Shown here: positions 1 through 13,200 of the stretch, in pieces
How the letters are laid out: every line of letters starts with the position of its first letter
How positions within the stretch are numbered: the stretch's first letter is position 1
NCBI RefSeq assembly: GCF_964204865.1
Contig: NC_135259.1
Span: 18,920,974 to 18,984,973, forward strand
DNA from: Styela clava
Taxonomy: Eukaryota > Chordata > Ascidiacea > Stolidobranchia > Styelidae
Direction of reading: 5' to 3'
Length of the DNA stretch: 64,000 nucleotides
The notes under the pieces: model-generated
Told to the model about the DNA's origin: nothing
Seen by the model: only the letters and a program-made list of their open reading frames with translations
Databases searched by the model: none
Program-made: the position numbers and the translations under genes

Positions 1-9
1 AGCAAATGA

Positions 10-373
10 CTAAAGTTCTGGCATATCCTTAATCTAAAATTCAATACATCACCAGCCGATAGGTACATACATGCTTTGTGTGAATTGCCAGGTATGAATA
101 GTGAGATTTTGAAATATAATTTACCCTCGGTTATATGAAAACATATTTTCTTAAACTGTGTGTGTCGTCTTGACAATAAAAATGATATCAAACTATGTTT
201 TGCCCTAAAAATTTTAGCTGCTTGGCTGGAGACTTCAAAACAGCAAAACACAGACATTTATATAATTTTGTATTATTTCAGCTTCAACAGAACCATCAAG
301 CGCAGCTGTGAATGTCATCCATGGTCAAGGCATAGAAGTTATAAACAAAAACACTGTATTGCACGGTCATTGA
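10..373 (+). CDS. 3' end of an unidentified gene, two exons, cut by the window edge
   Basis: The reading frame is open from position 10, after a TGA at 7-9, to a GT donor at 92. It resumes after a pyrimidine-rich AG acceptor ending at 281 and stops with TGA at 371-373. The intron is 92-281. Phases agree: one base is left over at 91 and two bases complete the codon at 282-283. The joined C-terminus contains ADRYIHALCELP and VIHGQGIEVINKN, which read like protein rather than noise. The first exon may begin near 16, after an AG, or outside the window. I do not recognise the family. Confidence 0.45.
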
Positions 374-605
374 AGCAATTAGACCCATGATTAATTATGT
401 AGCTATTGTGCCACTTCTATGAATAGAGCTTTCGAAATTTCATGGCTTCAGCGAGAAAGACATTTGTGACAATATTCAAATAACTTATCCATATTTCTTA
501 CCAACTAAAGTTTCATATTTCACTCACTTAGAATGTTCTGTAATGTTTTCTTGTATTTATATTCATATAAACATGAGATATTTACACCAGTGACGCGAAA
601 GTGTT

Positions 606-840
606 GGCGCTTCAAAAGTATGTGAACCAAGATGGTGGACACCAGAACGTATTATGTGTACCAGGCGAGGGTTGGGCCATAATTTTATTTCAATTTTCCT
701 CCTTTTAGTTCTATTACAAGTTTGGAGACTAGCAAATTGACTCAAATAGTATTTGTACCTAAAATTATGGACTAACCCTAACCTTCACACATACTGCGTT
801 CCGATACCCGCCATCTTGGTACACATACAACAAGAGTATC
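606..840. mobile_element. MITE family A copy (degenerate)
   Basis: Near-palindromic element. The left end runs from GGCGCTTC into 'gaaccaagatgg', and the right end holds 'ccgccatcttggtac'. Telomere-like 'ctaaccctaacc' lies inside. The flanks aaagtgtt/aaagtttc are a weak 8 bp TSD (6 of 8). Confidence 0.7.
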
Positions 841-1312
841 AAAGTTTCTCCTATCCCTGAGGGCAATCACCTTTCATATGGAATTATGTTTCCCCATGAG
901 GCCATAAATGAAGCATTTTGGCAAGCTGTCCAAAGTTCAACTATCAATATTATTTTTAATTTTAGACCCAATTAGTCAATAATTTGTAACTACATCTGTT
1001 TGATTAACCATGTAATTGCATTATTTTAATTTTATATCAAGTATTATTATTTCTTATTAATACGTGTGACTTGTGAGCCTGATTAGTTTTGAAGATTTCC
1101 GACTAATATTATTTTGATTATTTATGTAGTGCATGCTTTTAATTTCACTTAATTTTATGTATATATCAATTATATTTTGATCATACAAAGTGAGCCTTAG
1201 TTGATAATAAATGATTATTAAAATGAATAAGTCAAGTTCATACAAACCCCCAAAGTCAAAGGTAGGCTATCACTTCAAGAATGTATTAAGCACAAAACTA
1301 CATTTTTAACTT

Positions 1313-1497
1313 GGTAGTCCTGAAGTATGCGTAACAAGATGGCGGACACCGGAACGTAGTATGTGTACCAGGTTAGGTCATAATTTTATTCCATTTTCCT
1401 TATTTTAGTTCTATTATGAATTCGGGGACTAGCCAAGTGACTATTTGTGCCGAAAATTATGGCCTTACCCTAACCTGGTACGCATACTTCAGGACTA
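1313..1497. mobile_element. MITE family A copy
   Basis: The inverted ends 'agtcctgaagtatgcg' and 'cgcatacttcaggact' bracket the usual 'gatggcggacaccgg' and 'ttaccctaacctgg' segments. No convincing TSD. The rest of 374-2530 shows no supported gene; 1690-1960 looks like an old hAT remnant. Confidence 0.7.
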
Positions 1498-4400
1498 TCT
1501 TCAAGTGAATGCTTTCGCCATGTGCCTGCATTATTTGTTGGGAATACTTTGGGCTTCAGCGAACCTGTGCTTGGAATTATGTAATAAGCAGTGAAACTGA
1601 TATTATTCTGGACCAGTTTTTCCCAATTGTAGTTGATTAACATCAAAAAGGGTAATTTGGGAGGTAATCTAGATTGGATTGTAGACCAGAGGTGAGCAAG
1701 GTTTTCGCACCAAGTGCCAAACATTTTGCTCATCCAAAACTGGCGCGCCATGTAAGGGTGATGTAAAAAGAGTTTTATTAATATAAAGTGTTACTAAAGC
1801 AAAAGTGGACAATAAGTCTTGCTCGTGCCAAAACTCGAGCTATTTTTGAGCTCAAAATTTGTTTTCAGTTTGGTTGTGGCAGCATTAAGCGGGCCATATT
1901 AAATTACACAACAGGCCGGATTTGGCCAGCGGGCTGTAGTTTGCCGATGTCATTTCTAGACGTTAACTGTTTTAACAATTTCTTTTGTAGTTCCCCTTTT
2001 GACTGGTCTGTGGAAAGGCTGGACATGCAATGCTCGCATCAATCAGTCTAGTCATCTAGTAACGAAGTCCTTAAGGACGTAAAAAAGATACCTCGCGATA
2101 CAGGTTGCAAGATAAAATCTTGATCGGGAGATGTATTGAGTTAGTATTATCGCCATTTTTGGTCAAAGATAAAGTATGTACTAACAATATGACTGCTGTA
2201 CCATAACGGGTAATCGATCATTTGGTAATTCGATTTAGAGGTAACGATACTGAAAAGTGTGGGAATCCTGCCGAAAATCGTCTTGAAATACAGATTGGCA
2301 ATTTTATTGCAACAAGACAAACTTTATTGAAAAAATAAAGCAATTCACAACACTGATACTGTAGTTCAACAAGAAAATGCAATATAAGAAATAATTCAAA
2401 TGAAAAGAACAATATTGTCATGATTCTAAAACTAATACTTTAATCACGATGAGCAAAGAGTTTACAAATTTTTTAGTTTGGCACACTTTTATTAACTCCG
2501 GAGTCAAAAACATCAAAATGTAATCCACAGCAGTGTTAACTCTAAGCAAATTATGAGTGCGAAAGTGCTTCGCAGTCCAAAAAAAAAGTGCGAAAGTGCT
2601 TTTGCCGATTTTAACAAGTTAGGTGCCCTAGCCTTTCATATAACCCATTTAAAACGGCATAGATACTCGAAAAAGGGCTCCTCCGGTTAATATTATGAAT
2701 TAAAGAGAAGCCTTTTCGTTAACCGAGTTCCCTTTAAGGGAATTCATGTTTAATTAAAACAAGCAAATTCATCGGCAACGAAATGACATCTGCTAACACC
2801 TGCCGCGGACAAAACTTTCATGCAATGTATCACGGTGTCAGTTGCTTACTCGCGTAAACAGCAAAGACTTTCACATTAGTTACTCCTTCCATCTAACAGA
2901 CACGAGGCCGGCTGGAAACCATATTAGTTACAGGGTGGATCGTTTGTACAAATCCGGTGCAAACCCCCCCCCCCCCCAAATATAAATAGCAATCAACTAA
3001 TTAGGGTTAGGTGCGCTGGAAATTCAACTTTTCGATTCATCTCTAAACCTAATCTGATAATTATTCATTTGTGATTTTGAACCACTTTGAAAGTCGGCAC
3101 CCGCTGTTTTGAAAGATAGGTTAACTTACGTTCCCTCCGAAATATTATGCAGGATACTCCCCTGTTTTAGGAGATAGGTTGACCTACTTTCCTTTCAAAC
3201 TTTTTTCTCCGAAATATTACACAAGATCACTTTGAAAATCCTCCTTGAACATCCTTGTTTCGTGAGCTAGCGTGACCTAATTTCTCATTTACATTTATAT
3301 TATATTATTTCAGAGCTTACCCAAAGACAAGTAATTTTTAAATGTCCACTTGCCTTGGTTTGCGTGCGAGTTAGTTTAAATCGGGCAGAAAACATCATAT
3401 ATTGGCAAAAGGTTTAGTAATGTCATGTACTTTCAGCATTCATAAATAGCACTCTTTGTAATGCTGCTGACCTAGTATCAAATATTCGCATCACAACGCC
3501 ACTTGCGAGGTTTCCATATATTTCAATTACACTAATAGGAACAATGACATCAAAGAGTTTTCTTTTGCGAAGGTACACTAAATATAACAAGGGTGATTCT
3601 TGAGAAAAACATGAATATAAAAAATAAATGAATGATATGATAATGGATCCCAAATAATTTTGAGAGTGTCTCGAAATACCAATCCATTTGATAAATAATT
3701 TTTATTCGACCACATGAACGCTGATATCCTGAAAATTAATGTTGAAAGAGAATTACGCATTCTCAGATATCGGACATCCAGTCGCGATATTCAATCGTTC
3801 ATATGCACAAATCTCACATTAATAGTAATTGCTACCCAAGTTTGTAAAGTTTAGAAACCAACAAACAGAAAATAACTAACCTAAAACACAATGAAAATTC
3901 AGTCGGCAATAAATTCGTCGCCAAGACGATGCCATACAAAACAAAAAATATTTGGTCGCGAGAGTTACGTGAGATGACTGCCGTTGTTTTTTAAGCAGAA
4001 TGTAAAAAAAAATTATAATTAATAAACGGGAGTTACGACGCCCTTTACACATCGTGTGTACTAAACTTCCCTGGTAGGTACTTTGGTAAGTACTATTATA
4101 ATTGTACCTATACACCTGTTGGAGTATTTCGGACAATTTCGAATTTAAAATAAATGAAAACCAGACATATAATAGAGACGCAAAAGTAAAATGAACATTT
4201 ATTGAAAAAGTTATTATTTAAGGAAGACAACATGATCGTACAATTCCGCCAAAACCTCGATGTTCGCAAGTGAGATGATAAATAAATACTTCCCTGTATT
4301 CGATCAATTAACTTTAGCGTATAGTTGTTCTGCCAACAAACAGCCGGGTGCAAAATATTTCCGTCCTGTGATATGCTCACAAATATCCTCGATATTAATA

Positions 4401-4815
4401 TCATACCCTCGCGTATGTACTTTCTATTAGCTCTTTAGTGAGCCCTTCCCTCCTTGGCCAAGTCATGTTTCGAATATGTGAACATTTTATTCGACCATAC
4501 ATGGCCGGCGGGATGTTAAAATTGTAAACAAGAGAGAGGTAAAATCAATCGCGAATTTCGTTATAACGGCTCGTTTACGAATTGTTGCGCCTGTTATCGT
4601 CGAAAATGATTACATTTGTTGTATTTTGAGGCATTTAAGCAGTAATAATTAGGGCATGACATCATCAAAATCGTCAAGTGAGATCTTGAAATTGCAAATT
4701 CCGTAAATAAAATTGCGAATTATTCGGTAACGAATTCAGCTTTAATGACCGTCGGGGTATTGTTTTGTTGAAAATTATTATTAATGAAAGGTAAAATTTG
4801 ATCTAAATTAATTGC

Positions 4816-5060
4816 AAAAATGTTTTATTTTGAATGTAACAAAACACATTTTGCGATATAACCTTGTATTATCAAAAACGGGTGTCCTGAAAAGTAAAAT
4901 AGGATCTAAATTAATCGCAAAAATGTTTTATTTTAAATGTAACAAAACACATTTTTCGAGATACAACTGTATTTTCGGATACCGGGTGTCATGGAGAGTA
5001 AAATGTGATCTGAATTCACCGTAAATAATGTTTCATTCCAAATGTATCATAAGGCATTTT
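4816..5060. repeat. ~103 bp tandem repeat inside hAT-like copy 1
   Basis: About two and a half diverged units begin at 4816, 4919 and near 5022. Each opens with a 'aaatgtttta'-type stretch and contains 'gtaacaaaacacattt'. The matching tract in the inverted copy lies at about 25070-25430 and is longer. Confidence 0.7.
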
Positions 5061-5881
5061 TTGCGATATAACTTTGTATTTTCGAAAACGGTGCGTCACG
5101 AAAATTATTAATTTAATGTTTTATCTATCGTCTAACTAACGTCTGGAACACATCATTTTCGGGGAGAACTCTAGCCCGCGAAACGTCATTTAATTTAAAA
5201 TAGAGAATGTTTCACGCATTTTAAAACGGAAAATCACCAGTAAGTGGACAGGGATTCAACCCTCCGGATTCAGTATTCTATATCCCCGTGTCAGAACTTT
5301 CTGAAGAATGGAACAAAGAACCCGTCAAACCGCCGCGGAAGAAGGGGAGTATTTTTTGCACGAATAATTAGGGCGTGACAATATCAAAATCGTCAAGAAA
5401 CTGGTGAATTTGCAAATTCCATAAATAAAATTGTGAATTGCTCGGTAACATTTTAGCTATAATTATCGCCGGGGTATTGTTTTGTTGAAAACACGTTGAA
5501 ACTTGAGGGAATTAGTTACAATTAGCGCCTGACCTCTATTAGGCACTCGAGCCCAATCTTTTTAGCTTTAAGTCGCATACCTAAAATATCCTGCAAAAGA
5601 AGTGCTGTTCATTAACGTCATCTCGTCTTATGACCACGCAGAAATGCCTTTATAGCCGAATTATTCAATCACTATTTCAAATCAACATTCAGGATTGGCA
5701 CAATTTCAGATTTGCGAAGTTTATCACCATAGAAATACATGAGAAAGTTAATTATCGTCCTAATAAATATCTGCATCACGGTATGGACAATAATATTACC
5801 ATTCACATAAAATTGGGACGGTAAATTTACAATCTTGATAGGTAATATTAAAGCCAGCGCAAATGTTAATTTGAGTCCTCA

Positions 5882-6076
5882 ATGTCTTCAACAGCTGTTG
5901 CCGATGTGAACGAACGGGTAAACCCGAAATATAAAACTTCGATGTCCGCCGACCCACAAGAATTCATATTTGTAAAAAAGAGAGGGCGGGAATATAGATT
6001 ACCCAAAACCTGGATATCGCCGCCAAAACGATCGGTGACAAGAACAATTAGCTATTACAACGGAATTAACCAGTAA
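5882..6076 (+). CDS. Small ORF carried by hAT-like copy 1 (64 codons)
   Basis: An ATG-started 64-codon frame with balanced, basic composition (for example [16 protein letters not shown]) lies inside the transposon. The inverted copy has the same start and most of the sequence at about 24220-24030, but a base loss changes its frame after REYRL. It could be a first exon of a lost transposase or a captured host fragment. No donor site or downstream exon was established, so function is unknown. Confidence 0.25.
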   Translation: MSSTAVADVNERVNPKYKTSMSADPQEFIFVKKRGREYRLPKTWISPPKRSVTRTISYYNGINQ

Positions 6077-7278
6077 AAAGGCTTTGTTGCCGATTTTTTA
6101 ATGTTTCCACCACGTTTATGCCCACCCCTCCTCGCATATCAATGAGAAATAGTTGTGTAAATATCGCAAAATTCCGGAAAATGCCACGTCCTTTCAACAT
6201 TGTGATTACAATAAAATGGCACTTAATGGTATTTTGTGAATTTGTTGATTTTGCAAATCTGTGACATGCTGCTAAAAGTTAAGTCTGATTTGAAAATCGT
6301 GCAGTTTGGTCACAATTCATCCAAAGTGACTATAACACCTTACTAACACTTTTTATAGTCATTTTGAATTCATCGATATCATTGATAGTCACATGACCAC
6401 TCTCGTTCAAAGAAACGCCCCGAGAGCGTTTTTTGCGGGAGAAGCGGAATCCGTGTGCTTGTATAATAATCATATTATAAACAAGAATTTTGTCGTTAAT
6501 GCAAAAGCTTTATCTCCTATGTCTGCATCTCATAGGTTAGAATTCCGGTAAATATCGTTATGATATGCAGAATTGAGTTACAAAAGTACCAGTATGTTAC
6601 TTATTTGTCAACTTAATACTCGAAAATATTTGTTAACTTTGAATTTTTATTCCATTCAAAATCGGAAAAAAGTGCTATTTCTCTTCAAAATCGGAAAAAA
6701 GTGCTATTTCGCAGTCCCTAAAAAAAGTTGCGAAAGTGCTTCGCAATTTTCGCAAAAAAGTGCGCTAATAGTGAACACTGATCCACAGTCTAGCTATCAG
6801 TAAGCAGTGCAAGCGCGTATAGTAATACACAGACCCCAATTAAAACTAGACTGAAGCGGAATTGTCAAGACAGGCGGCAGGTAAAGCAATAAAGGGCCAG
6901 GCTCCATTCTCAACTAAGCATTGGCGAACTTTATCAATCGAGACACATGTACACAATATATATATGTATAATCGTTGTTAAGAATCTTATTATTAAAAAT
7001 CTGCAAATGTAACACTTCGAAAGCTTTTACACACCGTAGAACACTTTCACAGAATTTATTCATTATACTATATTGTGTACTATATTCTGCGCCAGTGGTT
7101 CTCCAAATGGTGGGGTCCGCTTCACAAGGAGGGCATATGCACAGACAATTTTTTTGAGGGAGTGTGAAAATAATTTAAAATGAAACTATTGTTAGATTCG
7201 CATTTGCCCTCATTATTTAAATATTCACATTTTGAAACTTTACATTTATTTCAACGCGTTTTTCGAATGAAACATACT

Positions 7279-7284
7279 TTTATT
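7279..7284 (-). promoter_or_regulatory. Candidate polyadenylation signal of POMGNT1
   Basis: On the minus strand AATAAA overlaps the last base of the POMGNT1 TAA stop codon. If used, the 3' UTR would be very short. Confidence 0.35.
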
Positions 7285-10200
7285 TAGTTCACAATTTCTC
7301 CCTCATTTTTTTCAATGGATTCAATAAAAATAGGATTAACATCAGTTGGTTTATATAAACTATAAGTGGAAGCAGGATAGCCAACAAATATAACATGTCT
7401 CTTCTTTATAAATGTACGAAACGCTCCTCGATGCAGACCTCTTGCTTCCAAGTCCCAAAGCTTTAAACATCGCAAGACTTCTATGAATACATCTGTGGAT
7501 CCTTCTTTGTCCATTCTGGTGTAAAATAAAAAGATAAATTATTAAATTACATTGGAGGAATCAGAGCTGTGAACTTCAGTTGTGATCTTGAATTTTGATA
7601 ACAAATACTTTGGCATATGCGAGCCTTAATCACCATTGAAAGACTGAAATTACAACCAAGGGAATTTAGATTTTTTATTCAAACTTCAGGAAATTTGAAA
7701 ATACTCCGACATCCAACACCACAACTTTGAGGGAAATTAGTTTGATGAAATTTTTATTTTCACTTGCATGTCTCCAGACGACAACATATGCCAAATTATT
7801 TCAAGTACTTGTTTAAACTGGAGTCTTGTTTGGTCATCTTGGGTTCATTTCCAAATTCAATTTTCAAACACTTCCAAACCTAAACTAAGTGAAGGTTCTT
7901 TCATAGAACAGGGCTGGTCAACTAGCGAACCGCAGTCCGAATCAGGACCTTTCGAGTGCTAAATTTGGACCACGGCTGCTTCTTGACTTTGAATGCATCA
8001 TCTCTTTTTATTTCACAATCATGATGTAATGTATTTTTCGCTAAACCATAAACCACTGTGGAAAAATTGTCATTGTACTATAAGTTTCTCAGAGCATCGA
8101 CATACTTGTGTGACTGAACAAGAAGATGTTAATGCCAACCTAAAAACTGAAGCTTCTTGGATACATTTTCACAGATTTTCAGACATGGTGGTAAACATTA
8201 GCTTGTCATACAGGCACCGAAGCGTGTTATTAAGCATTGCTTTTGCTCTGCAGTTAGTCGGTAAATCAAAAATTTATATAAAATATATTTTTACACTTTT
8301 CAATCTAAACAAGGTAAGCAAAGCAAAACAAGCAAAGCTAAAAGTATATTCTTGGACTGACGGGACCCCGGAAATGAAAATAGTTGAGTAGCCCTGTCCT
8401 AGAATATGACTTCGGGACATAATAATACATACTCAAGAATAATAAATAGTAAATTTAATTTGCCAAACCTACCTGAAATAAGCGACATATGTATTATTAA
8501 GCGAGAGTTCTTCAGTTATGAAATTATCATCACAGGGTGACTTCGAATGATCGAGAAGTTTTGAATCTCTGACAAGAGTATGCATCAACCTCTCATATGG
8601 TGCTTTCTTTATTGTGTCAACATCCTGAGAATAATAGAAAATAATACCTATGATATTGCGACAAGTGGTAACAAAAACAACTCAAAAACCTACCTAAGTT
8701 CATTCAAAATTACTTCTATTTGATATAGAATTCGGAAATAATTTAGAGTATTTTTAATAAAAAAAAATATTATGGGTCTGCACAATCAGTATAGGTCAGT
8801 CCTGAAAACTGTAGAATAACTTTTGATGACAAAAACAAATTGAATACATTCAAAATTCGTTCAATCTGATGCAAATTTCAGTATGCATTTCGAATATTTA
8901 AAAAAAAATATAATCTGCGTAATCTAGTGTTCCAATCAGTTCATTTAACTTCTGGTAACTATACAATACCTTTTTCACAAGATAAAAATCAATTTCTATA
9001 AATAGGCAATGATATGGGTAGTATGTGCATCAGGTTAGGGTTTAGCCATAATTTTATTCAGATTTCCCTTATTTTAGTTCTATTAAGAGTTCGGGGCCTG
9101 TCTGTGTTAGCCAAGTGAATATACCCCTTGTCCATAGGTTTCAGTCTTTTACACAACTTGAATAACACACACTACAGGAGTACCCAATATTCCACTATAA
9201 TGGTATCAAAATAAAATAATGTAACTATGATCCTATAAACAGCCCACCTTCAACCTGACATTTTCTCTTTTATTCAAAGCGTGCTTTTCAAAATACATTT
9301 CAAAAAAATAGGAATTCATGTTGATTCCAACAGATCCAAAATGAAAAGTTCGGGGAACATCTGGAACCCCGCATTCTCTTCCCTTTCTCATTGTGTCAGA
9401 TCGCATCCACATATCCCAGTCCCAGCGCTGAAAATTGAAATAAGAGAAACTGGTGAATCTACTATGGCTCAGAGACTGGAAGGACTCCTAAATGATTATG
9501 CTTTATAACTTGATTTGTATCAAAAGACAGTGACAAATTTTGAGAATGTTCCAGAAATTTCATCGGATGGCTATAGCTCTCTACACCACAAAGTGTCCAC
9601 ACCTTTACAGAGCTGGCCTTCTTAATACAACACTTCATGAACCTTTCACTCCAAACAATACCTTGTACAATCACTATAAAACGGGCCACTATATTTCAGA
9701 AGAACCATATTTGCGTATTCATCATTGCCTACAGCGACAGAGTGTTAGAAATAAGCTACATGGACTGGTAACAGGACAAGAGGCCGTGGTTTGCCATATA
9801 ATAATTAAACCATAATTATGGGCTTTCCCCTCCACCTGATAAATATGTAAACCCTATCCCATCCTAAATTGTTACCCCCTAGGTGAGAGCAAGGAATTTT
9901 GAATTTTGAAAGACTTTCAGGTTATCATTCGAACATAGTTGAGTCCAACAATACTACTGACTACTAGGTCAGCGTTTCTAAATGTAGGAGGAATTTTATT
10001 GTTTTCGGGACAAAAATACAGAAATATGACTTTGTATTCAGTTTTATTAATATTTAGTTATTTATTGTTACTGCAAAACACATTTATGCTTCAATTATAG
10101 CTAGTAAATTTTCAAGATTGAAAAAAAAAACAGGAATAGAGTTAATATGCATAGTGGGGAGAATATATGGCCGAAGAGTGGATATACAAGCTGGTCATTG

Positions 10201-13200
10201 AAAAAACAGAAAATTTGTCAAACAGATATTTATTTTTACAAAGAATAACTTTTACAAAGTTTTTCAAAGGCGTATGTTATATATTACACTCATAGATGCT
10301 CAAAATGTTGGCCATGCACTTTAGGGCAGTGTCTTAACCTAGAAGTCAAAGCTCGTGTAGCGTTTTGAAGGTTAACTTGATGGATATTGTTCCAAGCTCG
10401 TTTTCGAATCTTTATTTGTGAAAATAAATAGCTGTCTAACAAATTTTCTGTTTTTCCACCTTGTATATCGAAAAAAGCCACTGCACTAAGATACAATTAC
10501 CATAAAAGAATAGATGATGTAAAAAAATGAAATGCTGAAATCACCTTCTCTTGTGAAGGCCAGTAAGGTTCCAATTCTTCAACAAATAAAGAACGTTTGA
10601 GCATCCAACCTAAACCTGGCATTGTTTCAACTCGATAGAGTAAAGATGGGTCGGTAGATGAATGATCATAAGCCTGCAAGTATAGGGTAATATGAAAGAG
10701 AATTAAAAATTATCCACTACTAATTCTAACAGAACTTTGAAGCCGAAAAAAATTTTTTGAATTGTATGTTGATTGCCAATATCTCCCATATTAATATTTT
10801 GGAATATTTGTAATAAAAAAAAATTTCGACATTAATTATAAATTTTCTGGAATAAGTTATTCAAATGATTATAGCAAGCACAAAAGCGGTATTACAGTGG
10901 TCGACTGAAAAATATGGAAAAATGAATTGAAAACAATATTTTTTTATATTATTTGCTGGGGTTCCATAAGTATGTGAATTAAGATGATGGACACCGGAAC
11001 GAAGTATGTGTACAAGATTAGGGTTAGGCCATAATTTTATTCCATTTTTCCTTATTTTAGTTCTATTATGAGTTCGGGGACTAACTGACTCATGTAGTAT
11101 TTGTACCTGAAAATATGGCCCAACCCTAACCTAGTATACATACTATGTTCCGGTATCCGCCATCTTGGTTTACATACCTCTGGAGTACGGATCTGATTTG
11201 TAATGCTCACCTGATCATTCCATGCTGATATGCAATACAGTGATGTGTCTTCATTTAATAAGTGCATTGTTTGGCTAAAATAACTAAAAAAAAAAAGATT
11301 TGATCAAAAACTGGAATTGGGTATCATCCTGCCATATATGTCTGCTGAGACATACAAATACATGTACTGCCGTAGTGTGTATACCAGGTTGAGTTAGGAA
11401 AAGATTTTATTCCGATTTTCCTTATTTTAGTTCAATTACGAGTTCGGGGACTTTCTGTGTTAGCCAAGTAATCATCCCCCTGCAAATAGGTTTCAGTACC
11501 TTTATACAACTTGATGTAAAGTAGGCGAACAAAATTAGTTGCCTCCATATTGTTACACACGTTACTGGAGAACCCAAATGCACATTTAAGGCTGGACGAT
11601 TCAGAATATTGAATATTTAGGATTATTGAGGCTAATTGGAGCAATGTCAATAAGTAGAGTTATATATTGCCATGAACTGTATTTTTGCAATGGGCTTAGG
11701 CCTTGCATGTAGGCAAGGAAGTTGATACAGTATATGTCCCAGTAGGTGGATTTCCGTCAAACTCTGAATGGTGGAATAAAATACATAGATAAATAAGCGA
11801 GAAGACGGTACACTGTTGGTATGCGAATTTTTTCTATTTAAATTCGCCAGGAAATGTTGTGATTACCGGTCCGCCCACGAAAAGCTACAACAAGAGACTT
11901 AAAACAAAAACACTTTATGAAGCGAAACAGCAACCCCCACAGTCATAATACAACATACCTGGCTATTGCACCATAAAGCAGCTATGGAGTATGAAATTGG
12001 TTTGTAAGAAGAAGTGGAAGTAGAATAAATTGTCTGAAGTTTCGAGGGCTTATCCAAAAAATAAATCAGCCTATTGCATAGCAATGAATAAACTTCGAAA
12101 AATGGACAATATTTACTTGTTTATTTCAGTGATCTCAGGTGAGCAACAAGCTAATTTCATTTGTCTAACAGAATCCTATTTGGGATAAATAGAATTCAGT
12201 GATATTTTCTGGGTTAGATATGAATATTATACAAGAAGAAAATGTCTCGGATTTCAGAAAGCGTATAGGTACGAAAGTATATTTTAAAAAAATATTCATT
12301 TATGTGCCTATCATAATTTAACACATGTTTTTTAAAACTCAAATTTCATGTTTTTCTAGTGCTTGGCATCTTGTTTGGTAAAACCTCCAGCCTATATAGG
12401 CGTTTGGTTTGAAGTCTGTGTATTTCGCAATACGTTTCATGATAGTGAACGCTCCCTAGAGAAAAGGGACAGTTTCGACTTTCGAGCATTAGATATTTAG
12501 TTTTAGTTTGCCACCAAGTGGGTTGTTTACTGAAAAAAAATGAAATGATCGATAATTAATTGCTCATAAAGGTCAATCAACAAGGCCAAATGATATCAAT
12601 TAAAATCAGGCACTCCCGAAGTATGTGCATCAAGATGGCGCACAACCTGAACCCTAACTTGGTACACATACTATGTTCGGGATGTGCGCCATCTTGGTAC
12701 ACATACTTCTGGAGCTCCAAAATCAGTAATAGTACATTCTCAAGTTTTAAAAACCATCTATAGCTTGAATAAATATTTCACTGGGACCTCAACCTCACTA
12801 AACAGTCCATTTTTACAGTTCTCTGCAATCGTCTGGGTGAAGCAGTATTACGCAGCGACTGCCCTAATGAGATACTAGGAACAGAGAGCAAAAATATAAC
12901 ATATGGACCAAGTAATGAATACAACTGCCAGTGTGATTGGACAATACCAACAAGAATGGAGACAGATCATGAAACTGCAGTTGTTCTGTTGTTACAAAAT
13001 GTTTCACTGCCAATGACAACAGATAGTATCGGACATTGCTCTGGAGAAATCAGATTCCCAAGTAAGGAGGCTATTTATTTATTCAATGATGCCATTGCAA
13101 ATCAGGAAAAAGGGCAGTTAAGTAAAAAAATATATATATTTCATGCAGGCACTGATGATCACAAATGTGAATTTAAGAGCAACTACTGTCTTGTATTTGC

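Larger units (their letters stand above)
2531..6780 (+). mobile_element. Large hAT-like element, copy 1 (4.25 kb), non-autonomous
   Basis: The ends are CAGTGTTAACT and AGTGAACACTG, an imperfect inverted repeat. They are flanked by a perfect 8 bp duplication, atccacag, at 2523-2530 and 6781-6788. That TSD length and CAG start are typical of hAT transposons. Both subterminal regions carry clustered 'gcgaaagtgc' motifs in direct and inverted orientation, plausible transposase binding sites. All ORFs are under 100 codons, so no transposase is encoded. The interior is shared with the inverted copy at 23231-27962. Relative to that copy it lacks roughly 420 bp near 4770-4800 and about 50 bp near 6405. 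Confidence 0.9.

Noticed and set aside
7993-8391. 132-codon plus-strand ORF
   Set aside because: Lies wholly inside a hAT MITE with inverted ends and TSD. No recognisable domain.
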